NCBI RefSeq assembly: GCF_029633865.1
Contig: NC_079216.1
Location: forward strand, 19,132,677 to 19,196,676
Direction: 5' to 3'
DNA from: Lampris incognitus
Taxonomy: Eukaryota; Chordata; Actinopteri; Lampriformes; Lampridae
DNA length: 64,000 bases
Every line of letters starts with the position of its first letter. Positions within the stretch are counted from its first letter, which is position 1. Positions 54,035 through 64,000 of the stretch are shown piece after piece. A program made the position numbers and the translations under genes. The notes below the pieces were generated by a model. That model saw only the letters and a list, made by a program, of their open reading frames with translations, made no database searches and was not told the DNA's origin.

Positions 54035-57000
54035 GTAGCTAACAGCTAACGTTAGCTGGTTAGCTAGTGTTATCTCAAGTTGTCGAGTCGATGCGGTTGC
54101 TTTCTGGAGCTGTTAAGTCCTTAGATATCAATTCAGATGGCTTAACTTTCAAGCCAAGTGTGTCTTTTTTTTCTTTCTTTTTTTCTTAAGTCAAACCGAG
54201 GTCGGGCATTCTGGTGTAATTCAGAGGGGAAGAGGCACAACTCTAACAAGTTGGTCTCGGGTAACGTTAGCTTGCTGTTAGCGCTCCTTGCATCACTAGT
54301 TCACCTAGCAAATATAGTGGCAGCGTTAGCTATGAGCAAAGCTAGAAGGCAAAACCACTATAATCAAACGAAAGTAAATACCCTATGTGATCAGCCGAAT
54401 AATTAACTTTCATAAACAAATACAACTTTTCAAAGGTATTGTTCACCACCGACAGTGTCTTAAGTTGAAAGCTATCTAGGTTATGCTAGGACAGATTTAA
54501 CTGTATGTCATTAGTCAGCCAACCAACCTGCCAGATATGCAGTACCTGTGCCGGTGTGTTCCTTAGCTGCCGACAATGTTGCTACTAGAAGCCCCACAGA
54601 TGACAGCAATAACTTAATCGCGATCACATCAAGTTCATAATTGATTGCATTTGCCTACAAAAGACACATTTACTCTTATTGATCTCCCGGGTTTTTAAGC
54701 CCATCATCAGGCGCGCATTGTTCATTGAAGGCGAACTAATTGGTTAAATACTACAGCAACAGCTTTGTCCCTGGCCCTAGTTAGGAAGTAATATTCATTG
54801 TAAACCTGTTGTAACCAAGTTAAGCTTGAAAGTGCAGGCATGAATGACGCACTAAAACTTGGGTTTGTGTTGCTCAATATAGCCTACCTTTCCTCCATAG
54901 TTCGCTCCTTTGGCACCGAGGATCGCCCCACTGATAGGCCCATCCCGCCAAGAGATGAGATCTTCGAGTATATCATTTTCCGGGGCAGTGACATCAAGGA
55001 TCTGACTGTGTGTGAGCCACCCAAGCCAACATGCTCTCTTCCCCAGGACCCTGCCATTGTCCAGGTACACTATAACTCAGATATCCTTCCATCCATGGGT
55101 ATGCTGGAGCCTATCCCAGCAGTCACTGGGCAGCAGGCAGGGAGACACCCTGGACATGCTGCCAGACCATCACGGGGCCAGACCCAGATATTTGCAATCT
55201 TATTTTGTTTGTGACAAAGTTTGGAGGCCATTTTTCTCTTGGGACATAAAACTAACAATCCCCATTTGCTTCCTTAGTCCTCCATAGGCTCTGCTCCGAC
55301 ACCTGCTGCCACCACTGCCTCTGCCCCATTCCAGTCCACTGGCTCCTATGGTCTCTTCAACAGGGCCCCAGTACCCCCCTACAACCAGTTCAGCAACAGT
55401 CCCTTGGTTTCCCCACAGTTTGGAGCTGTTGGTGTGGGTAAGGAACACTACTTGGGTCCAGAGAGTGGGAAAGGCGGTAAAGGGACATAGGATTGAGATG
55501 TTCATCTCAAGTCATCAGTGGTCTCAAAGTAGCATTCCAACATTTTTCTTCCTGTGCTCTGTCAGTATAATTGTATGTTAATCGTCTTCAGGTTTTGGGG
55601 TCTGTTCTTGAAAGACTAGGAACTTCTCATCAAGGGACTCAGCCAAGCATGCTTTCCAAGAGTTCCAGGTTGTTGTGTTGCCTTGGGACTACGTTGGCAT
55701 ACAACAGTAAATGAGGAGGCTTAGGCTGGTGTCAGTGCACCCTATAATAGCTGAGATCTTTGTTTTCCTCTTACATGTAAATATTTTTAAAAGAAAACGC
55801 TATGGACATGATGGTCAAACTAGAGTTTTGGCTTTTTCCACTAAGACGGATTCCATCTCAAAGATTTTCCATAAGTCCACAGGGACACAGTGCAGTGCAG
55901 GAATTCAGAGTGTTGTTGCCCTCAATACTCCATGCCTGCTGTTCCTCCACATACAGGATGATCAGTGCCCTCCTATGTTACATGCGCTGCTGCACCCCAC
56001 TCTCAGAGCAGTTCATTTGGCTCTGCTCCCCTCTAACTCACAAGATCTGGGTACCCTTGTAACTGAAGGTAAAAGACAGATAAAGACAAGGTTTAAACAA
56101 AAAACTATCAAGGAAATTTCAGAGCTGCGTGACTACTCACTTCACTGGATGGTATTTCAGTTCATCTCTACCCTGATAATGTTATTGTTTAAAAATGATA
56201 TTACACAGTAATAACAGATTAAACACATTTATTACAAGGCAGTCACTTTTTCTTTTGATGCATGATAGGTTTTGCAGAATTAATTTACTTTTTCTGCTGG
56301 TGCACCCCAGTCTCAGAGCAGTTCATTTGGCTCTGCTCTCCCCTCTGACTCGCGATCTCTGGGTACCCCTTGTAACTTAAGGTAAAAGACCAATAGAGAC
56401 AAGGTTTAAACAAAAAACTAGCAAGAAAATTTCAGATCTGCGTGACTACTCACTTCACTGGATGGTACTTCAGTTCATCTCTACCCTGATAATGTTATTG
56501 TTTAAAAACGGATATTACACAGTAATAACAGATTAAACATTTATTACAAGGCAGTCACTTTTTCTTTTGATGCATGATAGGTTTTGCGGAATTAATTTAC
56601 TTTTTCTCTTACATACTTACTGTGTCTTGATGGACTATTTAAAAAAAACTGAGGCTCTAAGCCTGATTTACTTTGGCTGTCACAATAGTTTTGATGATGT
56701 TTGAAATTTGTCTTGCAAAGTGGTATTTTTAATAGCACAATTGTTCTTAGTGCTATGTCTTTTAATGTAGTGTCTTTAAATCCAAATCTTAACTGTATGT
56801 GCTTCACAATAACATGCATATATTTTGCTGTAGAATCAGTTTTGTGCCTATTTGCTTTACAGACTTTGATAATAATTTAATCTCACTAAGGCTTGAACCT
56901 CTTTAGAGGGCCTTGTTCTGATGGTGGCCAAACTCGAGACTTGGGCTAGTGTGTGTGGTAAATGAGCCCAGGGCATTTGTTATCCTGCAGTCTAATCAGC

Positions 57001-58281
57001 ACAAGTAACCTCTGGGAGTCATCGGAAGTTCAAGCAATGTTGTGTTATGATTATAACAGGTTTCAACAACTTTGAGTGGTGTATTCTCATCCCCATTCCT
57101 GTTCTGCTGTTTTGCCTCAGGTCGCAGTAGCCCTAGCATGGACCCCCTGCGGAAAAGCCCCACCCATGAGCAGGCAATACAAGCCACTCCATCTGCCCCA
57201 ACCTCCGCCCCCACCGCTCCAGCCCCTGGCCTGGGTCGCAGGAGTCCCACTCATGGCCGCACAGCTCCCTCCACCACTGGCCACGGAAACCAGAAAGCTC
57301 AGCACCAGGACAGCCTGGATGCAAGGAGGGGTGAGACTGTCAGGGGAGTCCGCAGTAGCCAGGGCTGGCCTGTACCCCGCTCAACCTCTGCCTCTCACGC
57401 AACTGCTGTAGATAGGGCTACCACTGCAGGGCTTATCCACTCTATCTTTAGCTCCCAAGGTGAGATCTCAGCCCAGCGTACACTCCTAACACCAGGGTAT
57501 TTTGTGCCGCTAAATCCTCAGAAAGGAACCAGTGCCACATTTGTATGTGTGATCTCTTAACATTCTATTCCAGAGGTTCCACATTCCAAACCACTGTGCC
57601 TTTTTTTTTTGAAGGTAGGAGACTTAGTGCCACCTGTTGACACAGCACAGGGCTATTCTGTCATGATTGTTGGAGCTTTTTTGGAACACTAAAGGAGCTC
57701 TACTATTCCAGGCACAGACGTCCAGAAAGTCCCCAAGCCAGAGTCTGAGCAGGCGAGAGGTGAAGGCAGGGAAACCAGTAAACGTTCTACAGGTTAAGCC
57801 CACCTCCATGCCCATTAAGACTCTGCATGCCTTTCCAGTTTCTCTCGCACAGTGGAGGCCATCAACTCATTTTTTTTTATAATCACTGGCCTTGATCATC
57901 CCTCGTTCAAAGTGTTTTTCTTTGCTAGTGCACATGTCTGAAGATTGACATGCTGTTCATGTCAATAAAGTCCAGCAGCGACAAATACATTTCTTCCTGT
58001 TTAGGGGTAATGTTTGTCGTATTGACTAAATATTTGATACTGTAACTTGTGTGGTGGTGCTGATGATCAGTAAATCTATAATTTTCTGCTTTCATTCCAT
58101 GTTTGATGTGCCTTTTGATTTTGGATGACAATAGTGTGGTTTGCTCTTTTATAGCTGTCACCTGAAGCCAAACTGTTAAGTTATGATAGTTGCCTGTTGG
58201 CTAACCCTACTTTGTTACAGCGTCAATACACAGACAACATTGCTTTCGTCCACATGTCCTGAGTTTTGCCTTCTCATATGG

Positions 58282-58354
<73 letters not shown>

Positions 58355-61300
58355 TTGTTTCATTAATGTCCTCCTAACATATTTGGTGACAGCTAACTCT
58401 TGGTCCCCTTAAATGCAGTTGCAGGAGCTCCAACTAACCGCCGTGGGCGAGGGGGTGGACATCGTGGCCGAGGGCGCTTCAACGTGCGCCGGGATGGGCC
58501 CATGAAGTTTGAGAAGGACTTTGACTTTGAGAGTGCCAACGCCCAGTTCAACAAGGAAGAGATTGACAGAGAGTTCCAGATAAAATTGAAGCTGAAAGGT
58601 AGGTACTACTTGGGTGACTTGCAGTGACACTTGTCATTTCCAGCAGTAGTTTCTTGTGAATCAAAAAAATAAGCCGACCAAGAAACTCTTTCCCTTTGAT
58701 CAAAAATACTTTTATTATTGTGGCATGGTTCTATTTAACATTGAAAACATTGCCAATGCATTTTGGCAGAATGCCTTTGTTAGGGAGTGCGAGTAACAAA
58801 CAAAATGGCACATATACTTAACACAACTGTACTTTTTTGTGATCTGATTCCAAAGATTGAAAAGACATGCATGTTAGGGTTAATACTCCTGTCTGTGCCC
58901 CTGACCGAGGCATGGCAAGACGAATTGGATTTGGTCCCCAGGTGCTGCACGGCAGCTGCCCACTGCTCCTAGCTACACAGCTAGGATGAGTTAAATGTAG
59001 AGAAAGAATAAGTAGTAAAAAAAAAAAAGGATATGATTTGCTGCAGTAAATCCATATACATCTGTCCACAATCGACTTGAAGATACAGGGATGTAACGAT
59101 ACATTCAACTCACGATTCGATATGATTCCCGAAAGTGCATTCACAATAAGATTTTTTTTTCAACAAAAGATTGAAGACATTATCACTGAAAAAGACTCCT
59201 TTGTTTCTCAGACACAAATCTACAAAATATCTTTTCTTTATCAAATTAAAGAATCCTTTTTATTTCTGAAGTAGGGTATAAACTATGCAAAACAATGTCT
59301 ATATTTCCTTTTCTTTGTAAAAATGAAACTGAAAATACCTTTTGTCTTAAATAACAAAAAAATAAATAAACTGAATTTTAAAACAAATTCCAAATCAAAT
59401 AAATAAATAAATGAATAGTACAAGTAAAGAAAATCTTCTCAAATAAACAATCTAAGGCTTGGCCCGTGTTCCTTACTTGGAATTTACACTTTTTTTCTTT
59501 TTTTGAGGAATATTAGCATATCTACATTTTCAGGGAGAAGCAGGGATCTATGGACATTCACAATGTCCCACCAGTGACCATAGACACATATATATACACT
59601 CACTGGCCACTTTATTAGGTACACCTTGCTAGTACCGGGTTGGACCCCCTTTTGATTCAGAACTGCCTTAATCCTTCGTGATATAGATTCAGCAAGGTAC
59701 TGGAAACATTCCTCAGAGAGTTTGGTCCATATTGACATGATAGCATCACGCAGTTGCTGCAGATTTGTTGGCTGCACATCCATGATGCGAATCTCCCGGT
59801 CCACCACATCCCAAAGGTGCTCTATTGGATTGAGATCTGGTGACTGTGGAGGCCATTTGAGTACAGTGAACTCATTGTCATGTTCAAGAAACCAGTCTGA
59901 GATGATTCGAGCTTTATGACATGGCGCGTTATCCTGCTGGAAGTAGCCATCAGAAGATGGGAACACTGTGGTCATAAAGGGATGGACATGGTCAGCAACA
60001 ATACTCAGGTAGGCTGTGGCGTTGACACGATGCTCAATTGGTACTAAGGGGCCCAAAGTGTGCCAAGAAAATATCCCCCACACCATTACACCACCACCAC
60101 CAGCCTGAACCGTTGATACAAGGCAGGATGGGTCCATGCTTTCATGTTGTTGACGCCAAATTCTGACCCTACCATCCGAATGTCGCAGCAGAAATCGAGA
60201 CTCATCAGACCAGGCAACGTTTTTCCAATCTTCTATTGTCCAATTTTGGTGAGCCTGTGCGAATTGTAGCCTCAGTTTCCTGTTCTTAGTTGACAGGAGT
60301 GGCACCCGGTGTGGTCTTCTGCTGCTGTAGCCCATCTGCCTCAAGGTTCGACGTGTTGTGCGTTCAGAGATTCTCTTCTGCATACCTCGGTTGTAATGAG
60401 TGGTTATTTGAGTTACTGTTGCCTTTCTGTCAGCTCGAACCAGTCTGGCCATTCTCCTGTGACCTCTGGCATCAACAAGGCATTTTCGCCCACAGAACTA
60501 CCGCTCACTGGATATTTTCTCTTTTTCGGACCATTCTCTGTAAACCCTAGAGATGGTTGTGCGTGAAAATCCCAGTAGATCAGCAGTTTCTGAAATACTC
60601 AGACCAGCCCGTCTGGCACCAACGACCATGCCACGTTCAAAGTCACTTAAATCACCTTTCTTCCCCATTCTGATGCTTGGTTTGAACTGCAGCAGATCGT
60701 CTTGACCATGTCTACATGCCTAAATGCATTGAGTTGCTGCCATGTGATTAGCTGATTAGAAATTTGCGTTAACGAGCAGTTGGACAGGTGTGCCTAATAA
60801 AGTGGCCGGTGAGTGTATATGCCACATTGACTGCTGGATTGTATGTCAAAAAAGATATTGATATCGGTTGAGATGTGTAAACATTGTCGTGCTTTTTATC
60901 CAGAAAAACCGCTGCTCCCGTGTTTACTTGTATTTGTTTACAGGCCAGTCTTGCCCGGTCCAATATGGCGCCGATGTTTGTTTATCACGGCAACAGTCCA
61001 AAGTGCATCTGGATGCTGGATGCAGCATCTATTTGCGGCCGTCATGTCTACGACTTGATAACAGCTACTGACACGAATGATGATATAGGATGTCGAACAA
61101 GTGATGTCAAAATAAGATAGCGCTCTCTGCTGTTTAAAGAGTATTGCAATTAATTTTTCATCTCACCGATTTGAATCGTCACATATTTGTATCAGGAATT
61201 TACTGTCTCGCGAAGTATCGTTACATTCCCAGAAGATAACCATTGAATATAATCCATGCATGGAGACATGGGGCTATCGAATAGTCTTTAGTCCGTCATA

Positions 61301-63989
61301 TGCAATATTCCAGACAATTTTGATGAAACTTGGGGGGGGGGGGGGATTCCAATTCTTTTCTTTATCTTATGTCTTTATTTCGAACGTGCATAATAAAAGA
61401 AAAAAATGAGCAAGCATAAATAAAAAAAGAAGATAAAAATAAAACCAGAAGAATTCAAGAATTCTCAATAGAGTCCAACAAAAATTGTGTTCGCAAAGGA
61501 GCAGGAGGAAGTTACTGCTTATAATTTCCTGCCCCTTCTCTAATGCTCAATTAATAAACCTAAATAATAAATTTAGTTTTTCACACATCAGAGTATGTCA
61601 TTCTCAATAACTCTCACAAGGACTCAATAAAAGAATAAAAGCAATAGAACATAAAAACAATAAAACAACAAAAAGAAAGAAAACGAAAACAATGATTTCC
61701 AAGAAACAACAATAACCACATCCACTATGGGTGTCACGGTCATGAGAGGAGCAAAACCTCCTCCTCATCCTCGTACCTCTTTAAAATATCTTTCTCGTGC
61801 AGCCAGACTCTGTGCTCAGGTATCTTGAATTATGGTACACCCATCCAGTTTTCCCATCTGCACATTTTTTTTTCTTAGTTATTACTTTACTCGCATATTA
61901 CTTAGTTTAATTATTCTGGTAATGTGCTCTCAAACAGTCAAGTTTGTTCTGTTTACTGTATTGCACAACTCTTACTAGTGCAGTACATTAGCCTACGAGG
62001 AGAACCGAGTGTGAAACATCGTCTCAGCTCATCACTAACTGTTAAATAATATCAACTACTTCATTGACAGTCACCTGCTATTTTGGCATGCCATTTCTGT
62101 AATTTAAGACTGCAGTGTATTCACCACAACTAGATGAAAGTGACTTTCCTTTCCCTCCTAGCCACAAACTCTGCAATAGTGTTTTGATAATCCAACTTGG
62201 ATGCAGTGCCCTTTTTAATAAACTGAATAGCAGCTCACATAATCTTTTCTTGTGACATACTGGTTCACAAATAGTTTTTTTATTCATTTTAATTTTAGAA
62301 AACTGCACTTTTTATCTAGCAATCATCTTAATTTGTGAAATAATTTTAAACGTACATAAATTTTTCTCCTGTGTTCAAATACCAACTCAACGCAACATTC
62401 ATTTTTGCACGAGACCTTGACTATACATTTTGATAGGCAGGCCTTGTTGACTTAATTGAATGTCACTTAATGTGTGTTGGGAAAAGTTATCAAATTTTAT
62501 TTTTTTTAATTATTGTATTTTAATTTGGAAAGGGTCAGGTGCAAGGTCCTGTGATGTCGCAAAGCCCTTGCTATGGGTCTGGCCACAGCTCTTAGGTGTG
62601 GTCTACCTGAGGGTGACCATGTAAAAGATGTCATCAAGGCAGGCATGTGATTGCAGATGTGCTTTGGCTTTCTGACTCAGATGAGAAAAGTGACAAGTCG
62701 AAGACAGTGAATGGCGAGGACAAGGGTGACTCTGGCGTGGAAACTCAGAACAGTGAGGGCAATGCCGATGAGGAGGGAGACCCACTTGGCCCCAACTGTT
62801 ACTATGACAAGTCCAAGTCCTTCTTTGACAACATCTCCTGCGATGACACTAGGTAAATGATTTAGTGATGCAACTCTAAAGTCAGATTTGCTTATTTTGC
62901 CAAGTACACTAATTCCACACACATATCAAGGGGAAATTTGTGCAGTGGTGTACTGACGACAAACATAATGACACAAAAGTACAAAGACAGCAAGGCTTTA
63001 CAGAAAATCACTCATCGTATGTCATTGTTGTGCATTGTACTGATTGTAAAGTCCTTCGGGACTACCTTATGATTTTTGGGCTATACAAATAAACTTGACT
63101 CAAAGCATAAACAAGACAGGACTGTACTGGTCACTACACAGACACGCATTCACTGTCATTCTGCACCTTTTCCATGGACTTTAATCAACTCTGTTAAGAC
63201 AACAGAAGAGGTTTTATTTGTTTTTCTCTGACACGGCATTGTTACTTTGCTTTCTTCTCACCAGGAAAGCAAATGAGAAGTCTGGATTGACAGGGTTCCC
63301 AAGGTATATAATCCCTTCTCTGTCACCGCCAGTAATTGTTTTCTTCAGCATTGTATACTCCTCCCCTGAAAATCCACATTTACAAAATAGGAGGGACTGC
63401 ACACTCGAAATAAAAAAAAATTTTTTTTAAATAAGGGAACCTGTGCGATTTACAAACCACAGGAGGCTGGGCTTTTTCCATAGAACAGTTGTGTCAGATT
63501 CTTTGATTTTATTAGAAAAGAATGCCATGTGAGTTTTTTTTTTTATCTGTCATAATTCATATTATTTTTCCCCACACTTGAGAATAGATTGGAATGATTG
63601 AAAAATGTAATGTAAGAAAGCATGAAAAGTGCTATAGCCCTACACTATCACTACCATTAGATTCAGGATATTTTTCCGTCATTACTCAGCCATGTTTTTT
63701 ATTGATTTGTTTATTTATTTATGTTAATTCCTGATGCGGTCACTGCAGGGAGCGGAGGCAAACCTGGGCTGAGGAGAGGCGGATGAATGCTGAGACGTTT
63801 GGCATCCCCCTGCGTCAGAACCGGGGTCGAGGCGGTTTCCGTGGCCGTGGCGGCATGGGCTTCCGCGGGGGCAGGGGTCGCTCGGCCAGCCGAGGGTCCT
63901 TCGGCCCACCCCACGGAGGAGGCGGCTTCAGGGGAGGATACAGAGGGAGCCAGGGAGGTCGGGAGTTTGCAGACCTACCAGAGTACAGG
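53914..63989 (+). CDS. lsm14a: LSM14A (RAP55): mRNP / P-body protein, 3' end outside window
   Basis: Exons 53914-54034, 54901-55064, 55278-55437, 57121-57330, 57712-57792, 58419-58598, 62681-62852 and 63749-63989 join in phase to 443 codons; human LSM14A has 463, so little is missing. Residues 1-83 are the N-terminal LSm domain ([40 protein letters not shown]); a S/T/P-rich linker follows; then RG-rich basic sequence, the DFDF box ([20 protein letters not shown]), the FFD box ([13 protein letters not shown]), the TFG box ([16 protein letters not shown]) and RGG repeats. The family binds DDX6 and 4E-T, represses translation, supports P-body assembly and spindle integrity, and senses viral nucleic acid. 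MSGGTPY (not MSGSSGTPY) and the RGG tail identify LSM14A rather than LSM14B. The donor near 63990 (AGG/gtaacg) is probable. Confidence 0.95.
54901..55064 (+). CDS. lsm14a: lsm14a exon 2: rest of LSm domain
   Basis: Between tcctccatag and CAG/gtacac; encodes [40 protein letters not shown] and [10 protein letters not shown], nearly identical to human LSM14A. A SINE fragment begins about 23 bp past the donor. Confidence 0.97.
55088..55193 (-). mobile_element. SINE family B fragment beside lsm14a exon 2
   Basis: TGGAGCCTATCCCAGCAGTC to GACCATCACGGGGCCAGACC, about 105 bp, starting 23 bp after the donor of exon 2. Confidence 0.8.
55278..55437 (+). CDS. lsm14a: lsm14a exon 3: S/T/P linker
   Basis: [47 protein letters not shown]; matches the human linker ([29 protein letters not shown]). 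Acceptor cttccttag, donor GTGG/gtaagg. The segment that follows in human (GSSLTSFGTET and on) has no visible counterpart before exon 4. Confidence 0.93.
55988..56610. repeat. Tandem duplication, 2 x ~310 bp, in lsm14a intron 3
   Basis: TGCACCCCACTCTCAGAGCA near 55991 recurs as TGCACCCCAGTCTCAGAGCA at 56301 and the following 300 bp are collinear (for example CAGTTCATCTCTACCCTGAT and GATGCATGATAGGTTTTGC in both). Divergence is low. Confidence 0.9.
57121..57330 (+). CDS. lsm14a: lsm14a exon 4 (short-donor form)
   Basis: After tgcctcag; [20 protein letters not shown], corresponding to human [20 protein letters not shown], then A/P/T-rich sequence to SLDARR. The donor GGGAGGG/gtgaga at 57331 is phase 1; a second, equally good in-frame donor lies 129 nt downstream. 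Confidence 0.9.
57331..57459 (+). CDS. lsm14a: Candidate alternative extension of lsm14a exon 4
   Basis: 129 nt of open frame in phase after the first donor ([20 protein letters not shown], then [18 protein letters not shown]), ending at a second strong donor CCCAAG/gtgaga. Use of either donor keeps the frame. I recognise no domain and know of no human equivalent. Confidence 0.4.
57712..57792 (+). CDS. lsm14a: lsm14a exon 5
   Basis: 81 nt, phase 1 to 1, between ctattccag and ACAG/gttaag: [20 protein letters not shown] then ETSKRST. It aligns with human [20 protein letters not shown], which supports it although it is short and has no Met. Confidence 0.88.
58286..58350. repeat. (AT)n microsatellite
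   Basis: About 32 AT units, about 70 bp upstream of lsm14a exon 6. Confidence 0.98.
58419..58598 (+). CDS. lsm14a: lsm14a exon 6: basic RG segment and DFDF box
   Basis: [59 protein letters not shown]; the DFDF box contacts P-body partners in family members. Acceptor aaatgcag, donor AAAG/gtaggt. Confidence 0.97.
58850..59030 (+). mobile_element. SINE family C, 3' part
   Basis: GACATGCATGTTAGGGTTAA through GCCCACTGCTCCTAGCTAC and GAGTTAAATGTAGAG to an A-run; the tRNA-like head is missing. Confidence 0.75.
59597..60815 (-). mobile_element. Tc1-like transposon, full length, inactive
   Basis: 30-bp inverted ends (CACTCACTGGCCACTTTATT...) differ at few positions and lie between TA dinucleotides; 1219 bp. 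Confidence 0.95.
59629..60668 (-). pseudogene. Tc1-like transposase, nearly intact
   Basis: [40 protein letters not shown], then [20 protein letters not shown] and the DDE core [46 protein letters not shown]. One TAG stands where related copies have Gln (ISSERQFCGRK motif), and a one-base loss in the G-run near the C-terminus (KAKGGPTRY in relatives) lets the frame run on past the usual stop at 59629. Confidence 0.93.
62681..62852 (+). CDS. lsm14a: lsm14a exon 7: FFD box
   Basis: [60 protein letters not shown] box as in human ([16 protein letters not shown]). Acceptor tgactcag, donor ACTAG/gtaaat, phase 2. Confidence 0.97.
63265..63303 (+). CDS. lsm14a: Candidate 39-nt cassette exon of lsm14a
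   Basis: Between ctttcttctcaccag and CCAAG/gtatat lies a stretch reading (R)[13 protein letters not shown] in phase 2 to 2, so its inclusion between exons 7 and 8 adds 13 residues between the FFD and TFG boxes without changing the frame. The acceptor tract is strong, the donor moderate. Confidence 0.5.
63749..63989 (+). CDS. lsm14a: lsm14a exon 8: TFG box and RGG repeats
   Basis: After cactgcag: [40 protein letters not shown], then [23 protein letters not shown]. The TFG box is intact. The probable donor AGG/gtaacg is 10 nt from the window edge; the last few codons are outside. Confidence 0.93.
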
Positions 63990-64000
63990 GTAACGTATCA

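Larger units (their letters stand above)
59086..61230. mobile_element. hAT-like element interrupted by a Tc1-like element
   Basis: CAGGGATGTAACGATAC at the left and the inverse of GTATCGTTACATTCCC at the right form the ends, flanked by TGAAGATA and AGAAGATA (7 of 8 identical). The interior is A/T-rich without transposase, and about 1.2 kb of it is the Tc1-like insertion. Confidence 0.7.
58599..62680 (+). other. lsm14a: lsm14a intron 6
   Basis: Apart from the elements listed, it is A/T-rich with a G-run near 61331 and many A-runs at 61380-61700. No exon seen. Confidence 0.5.

Noticed and set aside
57133-57324. Overlapping open frames on both strands at lsm14a exon 4
   Set aside because: Shadows of the G/C-rich exon; only the frame [14 protein letters not shown] matches LSM14A.

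Overview
The window is nuclear DNA from a teleost fish. The evidence is three spliced vertebrate genes, very long (CA)n, (TA)n and (GA)n tracts, Tc1-like and hAT-like DNA transposons, several LINE families and several tRNA-derived SINE families, all in a mix typical of ray-finned fish. The species cannot be named from the sequence. No bacterial, phage or CRISPR content was seen.

Layout. (1) About 0.9-8.7 kb, plus strand: a KCTD15 orthologue, four exons, complete from a family-matching Met to the stop (257 aa); one upstream exon probably lies outside the window. (2) About 53.2 down to 11.5 kb, minus strand: a complete TAF4-type gene. I assembled 15 exons whose splice phases all agree, giving 3009 nt (1002 aa plus stop); it is converging on kctd15. 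(3) From 53.9 kb to the right edge, plus strand: an LSM14A orthologue, eight exons seen, last exon(s) beyond the window. taf4 and lsm14a are head to head, with 719 bp between their start codons, so they very likely share a bidirectional promoter.

The rest, most of it in the large taf4 introns, is repeats. The richest region is 16.3-21.9 kb: a Tc1 element lies inside an L2-like LINE, which lies inside an older LINE that also carries a second LINE insertion flanked by a 9-bp duplication. Other notable structures are a 2-kb fold-back of four related modules (23.6-25.6 kb), an hAT-like element with an exact 8-bp target duplication (43.4-45.1 kb), two more near-intact Tc1-like elements (46.1-47.7 and 59.6-60.8 kb), and five or more copies each of two SINE families.

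The genes are regulatory or housekeeping: KCTD15 is a BTB-domain repressor of AP-2 and of neural-crest induction, TAF4 is a scaffold subunit of TFIID, and LSM14A is an mRNP/P-body protein in translational control. They are linked by synteny and by a promoter, not by a pathway. I did not find a clearly new biological system. The best leads are a possible third TAF4 ohnologue, a decayed array derived from a taf4 exon-donor boundary, UG/CU repeats abutting taf4 splice sites, and two candidate alternative-splicing events in lsm14a.
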